DNA of 58,131 bases, taken from positions 1 through 58,131 of IMG/VR virus record IMGVR_UViG_3300048011_000030; one strand, written 5' to 3'. Within the stretch, counting starts at the first letter, position 1; the number at the start of each line of letters is the position of its first letter. The position numbers and the translations under genes are program-made. The notes beneath the pieces were generated by a model, which was not told where the DNA came from, ran no database searches, and saw only the letters and a program-made list of their open reading frames with translations. Below are positions 19,014 to 29,147 of this stretch, one piece after another. Source of the DNA: a virus.

Positions 19014-22000
19014 ATGGGAATATTAGATGATATTAATGCTTATAAACCTACTACTCTAGCAGGTACTAATAAACATTTTATCGATGGTGATTCATTGGAT
19101 AACCCAGATGGTCCCAACTATCGTATCGCTGGTTATGATTCCGCTGAGGTTTCTAAGTTGATAGGTAACAGAGTAATTGAAGGTACTGCAGGTGGTAATG
19201 CATCTGCAGAAATAACTGCTCGACTTGCAAACGAACAGGGGTTCACTAATATTGTGCCCCTGTTCAACCCCGATGGGTCTCGTATGATGGACTCAGGTGG
19301 TGGTCGCCAAATGGTTGATCTTGTCAATGAGAATGGGGAAAGTTTTTCAAGATCTATGATATCATCAGGTGCAGGTAATATAACAACCTATGCTACAGAT
19401 TCAGATGTACTTGCTAAGTCTATAGCTGAAGCTGAAAGAAATGAAGCTTTCAGGAAAGGAGATTACGAACCTTCTGCATTTGATCAAGCAGCCTATGCTA
19501 TTAAATCAGCTGAGTTATATGAGGGTGCTAAATCCTTAGGACTTAAGCAGACATTGTTTGATGAACAAGAAAGAGCTTCTTACATTAATTACTTTATGAA
19601 TCAGGGGATGTCTAGGGAAGCTGCTACAAACGAGATGAATAATTACTTTACTCGTGATGTTCAGCTTCGTAAACCAGGTGTATCACTTGACAACAAATCT
19701 CTTAACCCTGTCAGCGACTCTTGGGAACAAGGTTGGATCAGTGTAGGTGAAAGTGCCTATGGTGTTGCTAACTTAGTTGGTTCCTCTACTGGTGCTGAGG
19801 GTCTTGAGAGATGGGGTGAGGATGGTGTACGTAGGCAGCAAGGTAAGCTGGCTGAGTATGGGTACACGATTAACAACTATAAAGATGTTGACAGTATTGG
19901 GTCTGCCCTTGAGTACCTTGGGAGCACAATGGCCCTGTCATTACCCTACATGGCAATCACTGCTGGTTCTGCTATCGCTGGGACTGTAGCTGCCCCTGTC
20001 ATAGGAGCCACTGCTGCTGTCGCAGGTGCTGTAGCTATCCCCTCATTCATGTATGCGGGTCAAACCTGGAACGACATGGAAGGTGATAACGACAGTAAGT
20101 CTGCTACCATTGCTATTGGTTCTGGCATTGCTCAAGCTGTACTTGATCGCTTAGGTCTCAAAGGTATCGGTGGTATTGCTAAAAATCCAATACAAACTAT
20201 TAGAGATGATATTCCAAAAGCACTTGCCAAGGCTCGTAACATAAGCCTGTCAGAAGCTAAGTTGATTGTTAAGCAGGAAGCAGACTTTGCTATTGGGCAG
20301 TTTGCAAATGAAGCACAGAAGATTGCTAAGGCTCAACTGACAGCCAAGCAGACTTCTATGAGAGCCTTAGGAAGTGTGGGTGTTGGCTCAGTGTCTGAGG
20401 GACTGACTGAGGTTGGTCAAGAAGCTATCGGTTATCTTGCTGCTGTTCAAGGTTCGGATAAAGTATTTGACTACGAAGAGTTTCAAGAACGTTTAGCTAA
20501 TGCTGCTGTTGCTGGCACTGCCTTGGGTGGTGCCTTTTCTATTCCTGGTACAGTTAAAGATCAGATAACTTGGATGGATGCAGCTGCTCGTTTCGGAGAA
20601 CCCATACCTCAAGCAGACATTGAAAGATATGTGGAGGAAGAGAAGGCAGCTCACGGCGGGATTGTAAGGACTGTACCCCAACTCTTGACAGATGTTCAGA
20701 AAGAGGTGGATGCCTCTGATGATCTTGGTTTTAACATCAATGAGAGAGAAACTGAACACAAACAAACAACTGGTCAGAAAACATTTATGGAACGTGCATC
20801 TACGTCTGTGATGAATGTGTCTAACCTTTGGCAAGCTGCTGTTACAAATGCAATTCCAAAAGCTACGCTAGATAAGTCTAAGTCTGCTCGTGCATTGGCA
20901 TCTATCTTAGGTGGCACACTGACCCCTTTGCATGGTGGTTCTGGTATTGAAGCTGCACAACACCACCTTGTTACTTACTATAAGAACCAAGTGCATGACC
21001 CAAAAGTTTTCTATAAGAACATGGGGCTGAAGTCTTTAGCTGGTGTGTTTAAGGCTTCTGATAGGGCAAGGATAAGTGACTTAACTTACAAAGCCCTTAG
21101 GGCTGCTATTGATAAGCGTGGTAACTTCAATAAGAATCTTGTACCAAAGGACACCCCTAATAGGCAGATGATTGTTGATTTAGGTAATCAACTCATGGGT
21201 CTTGGTCAGGAGCTTCGTCAAAACCAACTAGATGCTGGTGCTGATTTGGGAAATATTAAAGCTTACCTTCTTAAGTACAAGTCAATTGATAAGACTGCTG
21301 TGTCTAAGAACCCAGAGATGTTTACAAACCTCTTGGTGTCTGAGTATAAGATCAGCCGTGCAGAAGCTTTAAGGATTACAGATGAGATCAGGGACAACCC
21401 AAACGTTTACGATCTAGACTCTGCAGATGCTATCATAAGTAATGTAGGATCTCTCAACCCACCATCACACAAGAGTAGGAAGTTTGGTCTATCTCAAAAT
21501 GAAAAGTTTGATCAGTTCTATGAGAAAGATATCTTCGCTAACGTTGCTAATGCAAGTAAGACTGCAGCTCGTTATGTAACTCAGATGAAGTATGTTGGTA
21601 AGGATGGGGAGATTGTATCTAAACTCTTGAATAACATGCAAGCTGAGGGTGTGTCCAATGAAGAGGTTAATCGTGTAGCTTCTGAGGTTAAGAATATCTT
21701 AGAGGCTGTGTCAGGTAACTACAACAGGCCGACTACTCAAGCTGGTAAGAAGCTTATGCGGTTCCAGAAGAATGTAATGTTCTGGATGACCCTATCTGCA
21801 CTACCACTTGCAACATTCTCCTCATTACCTGAAATGGCTATGACACAGGGTGCCCTTACTCGTGATCAAATCTTTGGTAAGAATGGAAGTATTAAAAACA
21901 TTGCACAAGAAGCAGTGTCTGGTTTACTACCCCAGCTTAGGAAGGTTGAAGCAAGCACTGAAGATAGAATACTCCGACAGAATACTGGGAGTGAGGGTCA

Positions 22001-23027
22001 GAAGTTGCTTCGAGAAACTGGTTTCTACGCTTGGGAAGTAGGTGCTGCAACAACCACAGGTGTCAGTGAGGTTTCAGACAGTCGTAAGAATGTTATGGAA
22101 GCTTTCTTTAGGGCTATTGGTTTGACCCAATGGACTGACTATACTCGTGCTGTTCGTGCAAGTATGGCCTATGACTTCATATCTATTAACTCTAAGATAG
22201 TATTTCAAAGAGACTCAGGATTAACACCTGATACTCGTGAGGCTCAGGAGGCAGAGCAAAAGCTGAGAAGCTTAGGGATACCTGTAGAACAGTTCGTACC
22301 TCTCAATAGTAGAATTGAAAGGGCTGGACCTGAGGGTCTTAGAGATCCTAGGTCTATGGATCTCTGGAATCAAACAATGAAGGAAGCTACCTACAACTTT
22401 ATCAACCAAGCAGTAGCCCTACCAAGTGCAGCCAATCGTCCTTTGATCTATCAGGATCCTAGGTTGGCTTTGTTCACACAGTTCCAAGGTTTTATCTCTA
22501 CCTTTACAGCAAACCATATACCTCGGATGTGGAATGACTACATTAAACGTGGTACTCCAGCAATGAAGTACAACACCTTTGTACTTATGTCTACTATGAT
22601 TGCCCTAGGATTCTTCTCACAGGCAATGAAAGACGAAATCAAGTTTGAAGATGATGATGATGAAGGTACACTGGGTAATCCATATCTGGACACACCTGAG
22701 TATGTTCGTCGTGGTGTCATGGCTTCTGGTTTGTTTGGTACAGGTGAGCGAGTCATTGATATGTTTGCACCTATCTATGGTCAACGTACTGATGGTATTG
22801 GTGGTTGGTTATACAATCAAGCCACAGGCGAAAGCCCCACAGTTGGTTACGTTGGCAGGCTTGGTGATGCAACTTTGAATGTAGCTAAGGGTGACTTTGA
22901 ACGTGCTGTGTATCAGGGTTTGAAATCAGCCCCTGGGATTGGTCCCTTTACAGACACAAACAAAAGCCTAGCTAGTCTTCTAACTGGTGGTGGTTGGAAC
23001 TATAAAGACAATAAGGAGAATCAGTAA
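19014..23027 (+). CDS. Giant internal virion protein with nuclease-like N terminus (1337 aa)
   Basis: Residues about 20-130 (IDGDSL, then YRIAGYDSAEV) resemble the staphylococcal nuclease fold, in which DGD and the downstream G-x-D-x-x-E pattern bind calcium. Catalytic competence is uncertain. A hydrophobic block at about residues 305-350 (MAITAGSAIAGTVAAPVIG) may cross membrane. The rest is helical and polar, with an apolar stretch near residue 925 and a very acidic DDDDEG segment near residue 1215. Size and position match T7 gp15/gp16-like ejection proteins. A strong AAGGAGA site precedes the ATG. The stop overlaps the ATG of the polymerase-like gene. Confidence 0.6.
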   Translation: MGILDDINAYKPTTLAGTNKHFIDGDSLDNPDGPNYRIAGYDSAEVSKLIGNRVIEGTAGGNASAEITARLANEQGFTNIVPLFNPDGSRMMDSGGGRQMVDLVNENGESFSRSMISSGAGNITTYATDSDVLAKSIAEAERNEAFRKGDYEPSAFDQAAYAIKSAELYEGAKSLGLKQTLFDEQERASYINYFMNQGMSREAATNEMNNYFTRDVQLRKPGVSLDNKSLNPVSDSWEQGWISVGESAYGVANLVGSSTGAEGLERWGEDGVRRQQGKLAEYGYTINNYKDVDSIGSALEYLGSTMALSLPYMAITAGSAIAGTVAAPVIGATAAVAGAVAIPSFMYAGQTWNDMEGDNDSKSATIAIGSGIAQAVLDRLGLKGIGGIAKNPIQTIRDDIPKALAKARNISLSEAKLIVKQEADFAIGQFANEAQKIAKAQLTAKQTSMRALGSVGVGSVSEGLTEVGQEAIGYLAAVQGSDKVFDYEEFQERLANAAVAGTALGGAFSIPGTVKDQITWMDAAARFGEPIPQADIERYVEEEKAAHGGIVRTVPQLLTDVQKEVDASDDLGFNINERETEHKQTTGQKTFMERASTSVMNVSNLWQAAVTNAIPKATLDKSKSARALASILGGTLTPLHGGSGIEAAQHHLVTYYKNQVHDPKVFYKNMGLKSLAGVFKASDRARISDLTYKALRAAIDKRGNFNKNLVPKDTPNRQMIVDLGNQLMGLGQELRQNQLDAGADLGNIKAYLLKYKSIDKTAVSKNPEMFTNLLVSEYKISRAEALRITDEIRDNPNVYDLDSADAIISNVGSLNPPSHKSRKFGLSQNEKFDQFYEKDIFANVANASKTAARYVTQMKYVGKDGEIVSKLLNNMQAEGVSNEEVNRVASEVKNILEAVSGNYNRPTTQAGKKLMRFQKNVMFWMTLSALPLATFSSLPEMAMTQGALTRDQIFGKNGSIKNIAQEAVSGLLPQLRKVEASTEDRILRQNTGSEGQKLLRETGFYAWEVGAATTTGVSEVSDSRKNVMEAFFRAIGLTQWTDYTRAVRASMAYDFISINSKIVFQRDSGLTPDTREAQEAEQKLRSLGIPVEQFVPLNSRIERAGPEGLRDPRSMDLWNQTMKEATYNFINQAVALPSAANRPLIYQDPRLALFTQFQGFISTFTANHIPRMWNDYIKRGTPAMKYNTFVLMSTMIALGFFSQAMKDEIKFEDDDDEGTLGNPYLDTPEYVRRGVMASGLFGTGERVIDMFAPIYGQRTDGIGGWLYNQATGESPTVGYVGRLGDATLNVAKGDFERAVYQGLKSAPGIGPFTDTNKSLASLLTGGGWNYKDNKENQ

Positions 23028-26000
23028 TGGCTATACCAGTGATTAAAGGGGGGAGTGCTGAGCTCCCCTCTCAGACTTTAGAAGATCGATTTGCTACAAC
23101 TGAGCAGGTACCCCCACAACAGGAAGAACCTGCACCACAATCAACAGGTATCCTACAGGACATTGCTAACACCACCCCAGAACAGATTGCAGCAATCACA
23201 CAGGTGGATGCATCTGAGTTAACACCTGATTTAATTATCCCAGAACAACAGGGGAATGATAACAGGTTCTTGGTACCTGATATGGCTACTCGTGCTAAGA
23301 CAGACAACCAAAGGTACAATAGGATCACACCTGTTCAACTCCCAAAGGTAACTGTTGCAGCACAATCTGAAGCTGGTGGTAATCTTAGATCTCGTGCAAA
23401 GACTTTGGTTCAGAATGTAAACTCTGGTAATCTTGGGTTAAACCTTACAGGTCTTGGTACCCCAGCCTACGCATTAACCAAAGGTGATTCACCTGTTTCA
23501 GGACCAGCACTTGCGGATGCTATCGCTGAATCTTCTGAAGGTAACATTGTAGCTGCTATCAGTAGGGCTGATGCAATTGTAGAATCTGAGGGTGGTATGA
23601 AGATACCTAACCCAATGTACACACAGATTGCCTCTGCTATCATTGAAGATACTTTTGGTGGTAACTTGGACAACACCCTTGATCCTCTTGCAGAGGCAAT
23701 GGGAGATCCATCTGTCCCTGTGGAAAGCCCAAACAAAACACTCACACACGCTGAGGGTAACGCACAGATAGGTAACAGGATACATCTTGAGTACCAGCGT
23801 AGGAAGAGGCAGGCCATGATAAGTCAGGGTGCTCCTGAGGCTGACCCTCAAGTTCAAGCATTGGCATCTCCAGATAAACTACCACGTAAGGAAGCGGAGA
23901 CACTGGGGGCTGCGTTCAAGCAGTTGTGGGCAGACTCTAACCCAACACTTGTCACACGAGCTGTTGATCCAAAGACCCGTCAGATAGTGTATGGTCTAAC
24001 TGCAGAAGGTGAAGCCGCTATTAAAGAGGGTGAGCTTGATCGTAAACAGATATTTCCCCGTCAGATAGTACGCCCTCAGAAAGTACCTAACCAAATGGCT
24101 GGTACTGATGTTGGTAAGAACGTAGTTCGAGCAGTGTCTGGTGGTAAGTCTGGTCAGAAGATGGGTCGGATAATAAACCAAGCTATTGATAACTTAGGTC
24201 AGGTTGGACATGTAGTCGATAAACAACGCATGAAGATTCTGTACTCTACGGTCTTGGCTACACTAGCAACCAATGATCATGAGACTTGGCAGGCTGAGAT
24301 CAACAATGTTGGTCAGTCTAGGATGGATAGATTCAATGCTGCTGCTAAGATGCAGGAGCGTAAGCTTGCAAATAATCCAGAGCTTAGAGAAGAACTCTAT
24401 AGCCCAAAGGAAAATATCAACAACTTGTTTGATAAACTAGCACAGGAAGTGCAGTCACTAGCACAGGAACGCAATGGTATCAACTACCTTACCTATAATG
24501 TTCAGGGTTTCCAAGGGAGGTTGACACCTCAGCAATCCTACTTTAACCCAGTGACATCTAAGGCTGTTCGGTTTGCCACAAGATCACCTAACCCATCTAT
24601 CATTAGACCTGGGAACAGGCAAGAGAAGAACTTGCGTCAGATGTATGCCATGATCCTGTTGTCTAAAGTTAAAGACTCTCAAGGTAATACAATTACAGAT
24701 GCTGGTGATACCTTCTTACCTGCCCAAAGGGAAGTGTTGCTCAAGGCTAGGGAGTCTGAGCTATATGGTTATGGTAAGCGGCTTGCACAAGCACTGGAGA
24801 TGACTGATGCACAGTATGAAGCTGTGTCTGAGGCTATTGCTAATGGTGTTCCCTTAGACTCTCCACAGTTCCCACAGTTTAATCAACTTAGTCTTGATCC
24901 GAATAGTGATTATGACAGTATGATTATTAAGATGATCAAGGACAAGGGGGAAGATGGTCTACTGCTAATGGATACGTTAATAGACTTCTCTAAGTACGTT
25001 GACTTTAAAAGGAACTACCCTAACGACAAGCAGTTCATTAGCTATGTCAATGCTTACATGGATGGTAAGACTAATGGTCCTGCGAGTCAGGGTATGCAGA
25101 TGGGTGAGATACCAACAGCTTTCTTAACTGGTGTTCTCAGAGCAAAAGGTAACAGGTCAACCCTCTTAGATGATGGTGACATACGCGATAAGCTTATGGG
25201 ATTAGCTAATCAGAGTATAGAAAGTGGTTGGGAAAACATCAGTGAGGATCTATTTCCACAACTGAATGATGTTGCTCGTGCTGTATTCAGTAACAGGGAT
25301 CTAGCTAAGCTGACTATCATGACCTATGGTTATGGTAAGGAGATGGAAAGTTTTGTAACTGACATTGAAGAAGTGTTGGAAGTTTTAAATGAAGAACTAA
25401 TAAAAGACTCTGAAAGTTCTTATGGCCCCAGTCTTTCTATTATAGACTCCACTATGTCACGTAGAGATTTAGCTAAGGTTCTCTTAGAGAAATACAAAGG
25501 ATCTATTGAAGGTGTTATGACCGCTGACTCAATAGAGTCTAGATCTATCATGAGGGCTGCTGCTGCACTTCACGCTGCTATGAATGAGCCTTTCATCATC
25601 AAAGGTCCAACGGGGATGGACATCCATATTGGTGGTGAATCCTCTACAGGTTATGATGCAGCATCTAAAAGTACCTATAAGAGCAGATCTCCTGAGACTG
25701 GTGAGATGGTTAAGACAACTGTTGCACACTATGAGACTGAGACTACGGCTGCTGCTACTCGTAATAGAACAAACCCAGATGGTACCATTGAAGGTACTCC
25801 TGGTGAGTTTGCTTATGGTGGATCTGTTGTTGCCCCTATTCAAGCTGTTGATGCTGCCACCGTAGCAATGACTGCCTCTGGTAAGTCTTGGGACAGGGCA
25901 GGCAAAGCATCCAATGGAAACCCATTCCTCTTAACTATCTACGATGCTTTTAAAGTAGATGCTAATGGTTATGATGTATTCCTAGAGGAGATTAATCTCA

Positions 26001-26527
26001 ACTGGATGGATGCAACCCTTGACTGGAGCTATTTAGAACAAGCACGTAACTCCTTGACTGAGGCGACTAAGCGTTTTGAAGAGAAGATGAAAGGTAGGGC
26101 GCCTGGTGACAAGCTCACAGATAATGAGAAGGTCTATATGGATTGGATGCTTAAGGTATCCCCTGCTGCCAGTGGTAATATGTACATGGCTAATCTTTGG
26201 GGACGCATGAGTAAACTAACAGGTACTGCTGGGAAGGTCAGGACAGAAGAGCAACTCCAAGAAGATCGTGTTCGCATGTCTAGGGTAATGGCTGCGGAGA
26301 TGAAGAAGGTGGGGTATGATCCATATAACCCGCCATCTGAGCCCACTGTCAATCAGCTCAAGACCTTTAAGGGTCTTCTTCGGAATGAGTTAAACTTACA
26401 TTCTAGGTTGCCAGATGTTATTAAAAGAACTAATAGCAACAAGTCAGCCCTTAAAAAAGAGCTGCTTATGAATGGATACAAAACCGAAAGCGGTAGACGT
26501 ATTCCACTGCAATACTACGCACACTAA
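23027..26527 (+). CDS. Probable virion-associated single-subunit RNA polymerase (1166 aa)
   Basis: All four hallmarks of the T7/N4 polymerase family occur in order. A GFQGR motif ends at R498 and is followed by FNP, like T7 DWRGR...FNP. Motif A is MDGKTNGPASQ with D679. Motif B is KLTIMTYGYG with K761, M765, T766, Y769 and G770, in the exact spacing of T7 K631-G640. Motif C is TIYDAF with D973, preceded by QAVDAAT (D942). The first 480 residues are unassigned and Pro/Gln-rich at the start. The gene ends the internal virion protein operon, overlapping the previous stop, so the protein is probably packaged and ejected, like N4 vRNAP. It is distinct from the T7-like polymerase at 26845-29139. 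Confidence 0.75.
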   Translation: MAIPVIKGGSAELPSQTLEDRFATTEQVPPQQEEPAPQSTGILQDIANTTPEQIAAITQVDASELTPDLIIPEQQGNDNRFLVPDMATRAKTDNQRYNRITPVQLPKVTVAAQSEAGGNLRSRAKTLVQNVNSGNLGLNLTGLGTPAYALTKGDSPVSGPALADAIAESSEGNIVAAISRADAIVESEGGMKIPNPMYTQIASAIIEDTFGGNLDNTLDPLAEAMGDPSVPVESPNKTLTHAEGNAQIGNRIHLEYQRRKRQAMISQGAPEADPQVQALASPDKLPRKEAETLGAAFKQLWADSNPTLVTRAVDPKTRQIVYGLTAEGEAAIKEGELDRKQIFPRQIVRPQKVPNQMAGTDVGKNVVRAVSGGKSGQKMGRIINQAIDNLGQVGHVVDKQRMKILYSTVLATLATNDHETWQAEINNVGQSRMDRFNAAAKMQERKLANNPELREELYSPKENINNLFDKLAQEVQSLAQERNGINYLTYNVQGFQGRLTPQQSYFNPVTSKAVRFATRSPNPSIIRPGNRQEKNLRQMYAMILLSKVKDSQGNTITDAGDTFLPAQREVLLKARESELYGYGKRLAQALEMTDAQYEAVSEAIANGVPLDSPQFPQFNQLSLDPNSDYDSMIIKMIKDKGEDGLLLMDTLIDFSKYVDFKRNYPNDKQFISYVNAYMDGKTNGPASQGMQMGEIPTAFLTGVLRAKGNRSTLLDDGDIRDKLMGLANQSIESGWENISEDLFPQLNDVARAVFSNRDLAKLTIMTYGYGKEMESFVTDIEEVLEVLNEELIKDSESSYGPSLSIIDSTMSRRDLAKVLLEKYKGSIEGVMTADSIESRSIMRAAAALHAAMNEPFIIKGPTGMDIHIGGESSTGYDAASKSTYKSRSPETGEMVKTTVAHYETETTAAATRNRTNPDGTIEGTPGEFAYGGSVVAPIQAVDAATVAMTASGKSWDRAGKASNGNPFLLTIYDAFKVDANGYDVFLEEINLNWMDATLDWSYLEQARNSLTEATKRFEEKMKGRAPGDKLTDNEKVYMDWMLKVSPAASGNMYMANLWGRMSKLTGTAGKVRTEEQLQEDRVRMSRVMAAEMKKVGYDPYNPPSEPTVNQLKTFKGLLRNELNLHSRLPDVIKRTNSNKSALKKELLMNGYKTESGRRIPLQYYAH

Positions 26528-26535
26528 AAAAAAAT

Positions 26536-26578
26536 AAGGCCCCCAAGAGAACCATTACGGTTTTCCTGGGGGCCTTTT
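26536..26578. terminator. Bidirectional terminator between the two polymerase genes
   Basis: AAGGCCCCCA (26536-26545) pairs with TGGGGGCCTT (26567-26576), enclosing a second helix formed by GAGAACC and GGTTTTC. A T-run follows on the + strand, and nine A bases precede the stem, giving a T-run on the - strand. It separates the converging virion-module and replication-module transcripts. Confidence 0.9.
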
Positions 26579-26582
26579 AATT

Positions 26583-26864
26583 TTATTTAAGCATACCTTT
26601 CTTTGCAAGGAGCTCTCGGTACTCCTTCATTTGGTCTTGCTTACGCTGTCGTGCTTCTTTATCATTGATCACACCACCCTCTAGATCTTCTGCAATACCA
26701 ATGTCCATGACACGTGGCATAAGATCCTTTGTATAAGCCAGCTCTAAATCTAAAGATGTCTTTGTTAGTGGGTTAGTGTTCCAATCAGAGATGAACTCAT
26801 CGTCATCTACTTGAACACCTCGTAGTGCTAAATGATTATATGATTTACGCGAAGAAGTAGTCAC
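26583..26864 (-). CDS. Small hypothetical protein after the RNA polymerase (93 aa)
   Basis: The last gene of the leftward operon. The GTG at 26864 is chosen because an AAGGAG site, lying inside the end of the polymerase gene, stands 10 bases upstream; a TTG at 26873 is possible but too close to it. The gene overlaps the polymerase by 20 bases. The product is charged and ends in a Lys/Arg/Gln-rich helix (KEARQRKQDQMKEYRELL). No family is recognised. Coupling to the polymerase suggests a partner or regulator, but this is only positional. Confidence 0.65.
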   Translation of the reverse strand: MTTSSRKSYNHLALRGVQVDDDEFISDWNTNPLTKTSLDLELAYTKDLMPRVMDIGIAEDLEGGVINDKEARQRKQDQMKEYRELLAKKGMLK

Positions 26865-29139
26865 TGTTTTCAATCTCCTTTATATCTAAGCTGCCCAATG
26901 TAGGTTGTTCCACATCATCTTCAGCATCTGTAATGAAGTTACGTATAACCTCAAAGTAATTATCGTAGTCGTACATGCGTATGAATACTTGTTTGGTTAG
27001 GTCGAGTAGTTTATCTACATCACAGGCATGAGTACTGAAGCTATCATGCACAGCTGCAAAGGAACCATCCCACTCAGAGATAACCAAAGCCATATGACTA
27101 GCATCCATAGAGTGTATGTAGTTAGGTGACATACCACAGATGAAACCTCTCCTGTCTGGCATACGTGTAGGTACAAGGGCTACGTGTGTAACCTGACCTG
27201 TCTTATTTCCATAGCCTTTGATGCGTCCCCTAGCTTTTCTATCTTGCATAATCCATTTCTCATAGATCACATGGAACCCTGATGGTGTACTCCATTCAAC
27301 CTTATCCTTACCCTTACCATGCTTTAGACTTGTGGTGAACTGTTTAAGTTTAACCACAACATCGTTAAGCTCATAGAGATCTTCATCAGTCTTGAAGTTC
27401 TTCTTCATTAATGTATCACGTATCTTAGACAGGCTACGATATTCAGTGTTGGCTTCGTATCCATCTGAGTCTACCTTTATGTGTGTACCTAATTGATACA
27501 TAGCTAGGTTCTGTAGGTAACTCATAGTAGATAGTGGGCCTGGACATACCTTATCAATTGCTTTGATCAGTAGTTTAGATAGCTTAGTACAGTCGTCCTG
27601 TGTGATATCATACTCTGTGTGGTAGTCCTCTGACTTACAATCGAAGAACATGTTCTCAGCGATCTTCTTAGAGCCTGCTGAGTATGCCCTAGTCATGGAG
27701 CCACGCTTAGATATACCCTTACGTATACTCTTCATAGGCATACTAGACAGTATCCCATTAAGTCTATCATCTTTACACAGATTAATCATTTCTTTAGCTG
27801 TTTGCACATAGAAGTCTTTCTGTATCTCTGAGGGTATTAGACCAACCAACTCACCAGTTTGTTCGTCCTTAGAGATTGCTCCTAGGTGTTGCCAACCATT
27901 GTTACTCCCATCAATAGGGATAGGTAGGCTAGTCATGTGGATACGATTGTCTCTGTAAGCACAATCAAATTCATACCACTCAACACAAGCAGCAAGGAAG
28001 GATACTTTCTTCTCAGCTTGACCAGAGAACTGTGAGTTCTTACCAGCCTCTATGATCTCATCCATGTACTCATTGGTCCAGATGATACGATCTTCTAGGG
28101 TCATCTTGTCAACAGAGATGTTGTCTAACCCTTCACTCTCAAGGTGTTCTTTGTAATCAGATGTACACCAATCAGGTATCTCATCGATGTTGTAGGACAT
28201 GTTGAAGACAGACGCTGTGTGTATAGCTAACCACTGTAACCCACTTTCAGTCATGGGCTTTGAGTGTTGGAACTTAAACAAGCCCCTAGCTAGATCAGAT
28301 CCTTGGAAGTTCATAAAGCTCTCACAGTAGTAGAACCTACCACGATAGTCTACATCCAGGTACTGATAGAAAGCATCTAGCTCTGATAGCTTACGTGCCT
28401 TCTCTGATATGAATGCCCACTCAACCATCTTACTCCTACGCTTGAGTTCTTTAGCATCATTGTCCTTGATAGGATCAGTAGATAGGAACAACTCTTTGTT
28501 CTCAATCATTGCATTGTAGACTGGTTTGTTTATCTTCCAAGCAGTCTGCTGAAGTTTGTTAAGGGCTTGTACCCAAGGTGCATAGGGGTCTATTGGATCA
28601 CCCTCCACCCTACCTTTGATCACTGGCCTGTGTACTCCATTGATCTGTTGTATCATACCAGATATATCTTTCGGTCGTATGATACTGGTAGAGGCTAAGG
28701 GGAAACTCCCACCTCTCTCAGGTATCACACCTAACTCATACCATCTATGAGATGCAGACACCACATGGCAGCTGTTACGGGTCTTAGCATAGGACAAGTC
28801 GATAAACCCCAGGTTGTATAGGGCTTCTATGAACAGGTCTCCTATGGACACTACAGAGCCCCAGGGAAGGGGCTCTCTATCTAGTTCTTTACCCACACTC
28901 TGACCTATCTTACTAGATGCATTAGTGAGTGTGGTTGTACCAGCTGGGCTTGAGCTGGTATCCTTAGTGAATTGCATTTGAAGTATGGAGATACTCTTAA
29001 CAACGTACCCTTCCATACGTTCATTATAGTTTCCAGACAATCTCATCAAGAGCCCAGCAAGGTGGGGTCTTCGACGTGCGGGACTCACACCATCTACCCT
29101 TTCGACAAGGTAATCAACTATCTCTTGGAGTGCTGACAT
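26845..29139 (-). CDS. T7-like DNA-dependent RNA polymerase (764 aa)
   Basis: Transcribes phage genes from phage-specific promoters. The family motifs are DVDYRGR, motif A IPIDGSNNGWQHL with D410, motif B KRGSMTRAY with K478 and Y486, and motif C VHDSFST with D699, preceded by YIHSMDASHM. At 764 residues it is about 120 shorter than T7 polymerase, mainly in the N-terminal domain that binds promoters and T7 lysozyme. The start has AGGAGA. It is near the end of the leftward early operon, so it would appear after the replication proteins, and it faces the virion polymerase gene tail to tail. It is the likely user of the five TAAGTTCCTTATAG promoters. Confidence 0.95.
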   Translation of the reverse strand: MSALQEIVDYLVERVDGVSPARRRPHLAGLLMRLSGNYNERMEGYVVKSISILQMQFTKDTSSSPAGTTTLTNASSKIGQSVGKELDREPLPWGSVVSIGDLFIEALYNLGFIDLSYAKTRNSCHVVSASHRWYELGVIPERGGSFPLASTSIIRPKDISGMIQQINGVHRPVIKGRVEGDPIDPYAPWVQALNKLQQTAWKINKPVYNAMIENKELFLSTDPIKDNDAKELKRRSKMVEWAFISEKARKLSELDAFYQYLDVDYRGRFYYCESFMNFQGSDLARGLFKFQHSKPMTESGLQWLAIHTASVFNMSYNIDEIPDWCTSDYKEHLESEGLDNISVDKMTLEDRIIWTNEYMDEIIEAGKNSQFSGQAEKKVSFLAACVEWYEFDCAYRDNRIHMTSLPIPIDGSNNGWQHLGAISKDEQTGELVGLIPSEIQKDFYVQTAKEMINLCKDDRLNGILSSMPMKSIRKGISKRGSMTRAYSAGSKKIAENMFFDCKSEDYHTEYDITQDDCTKLSKLLIKAIDKVCPGPLSTMSYLQNLAMYQLGTHIKVDSDGYEANTEYRSLSKIRDTLMKKNFKTDEDLYELNDVVVKLKQFTTSLKHGKGKDKVEWSTPSGFHVIYEKWIMQDRKARGRIKGYGNKTGQVTHVALVPTRMPDRRGFICGMSPNYIHSMDASHMALVISEWDGSFAAVHDSFSTHACDVDKLLDLTKQVFIRMYDYDNYFEVIRNFITDAEDDVEQPTLGSLDIKEIENSDYFFA

Positions 29140-29147
29140 GTATTCTC

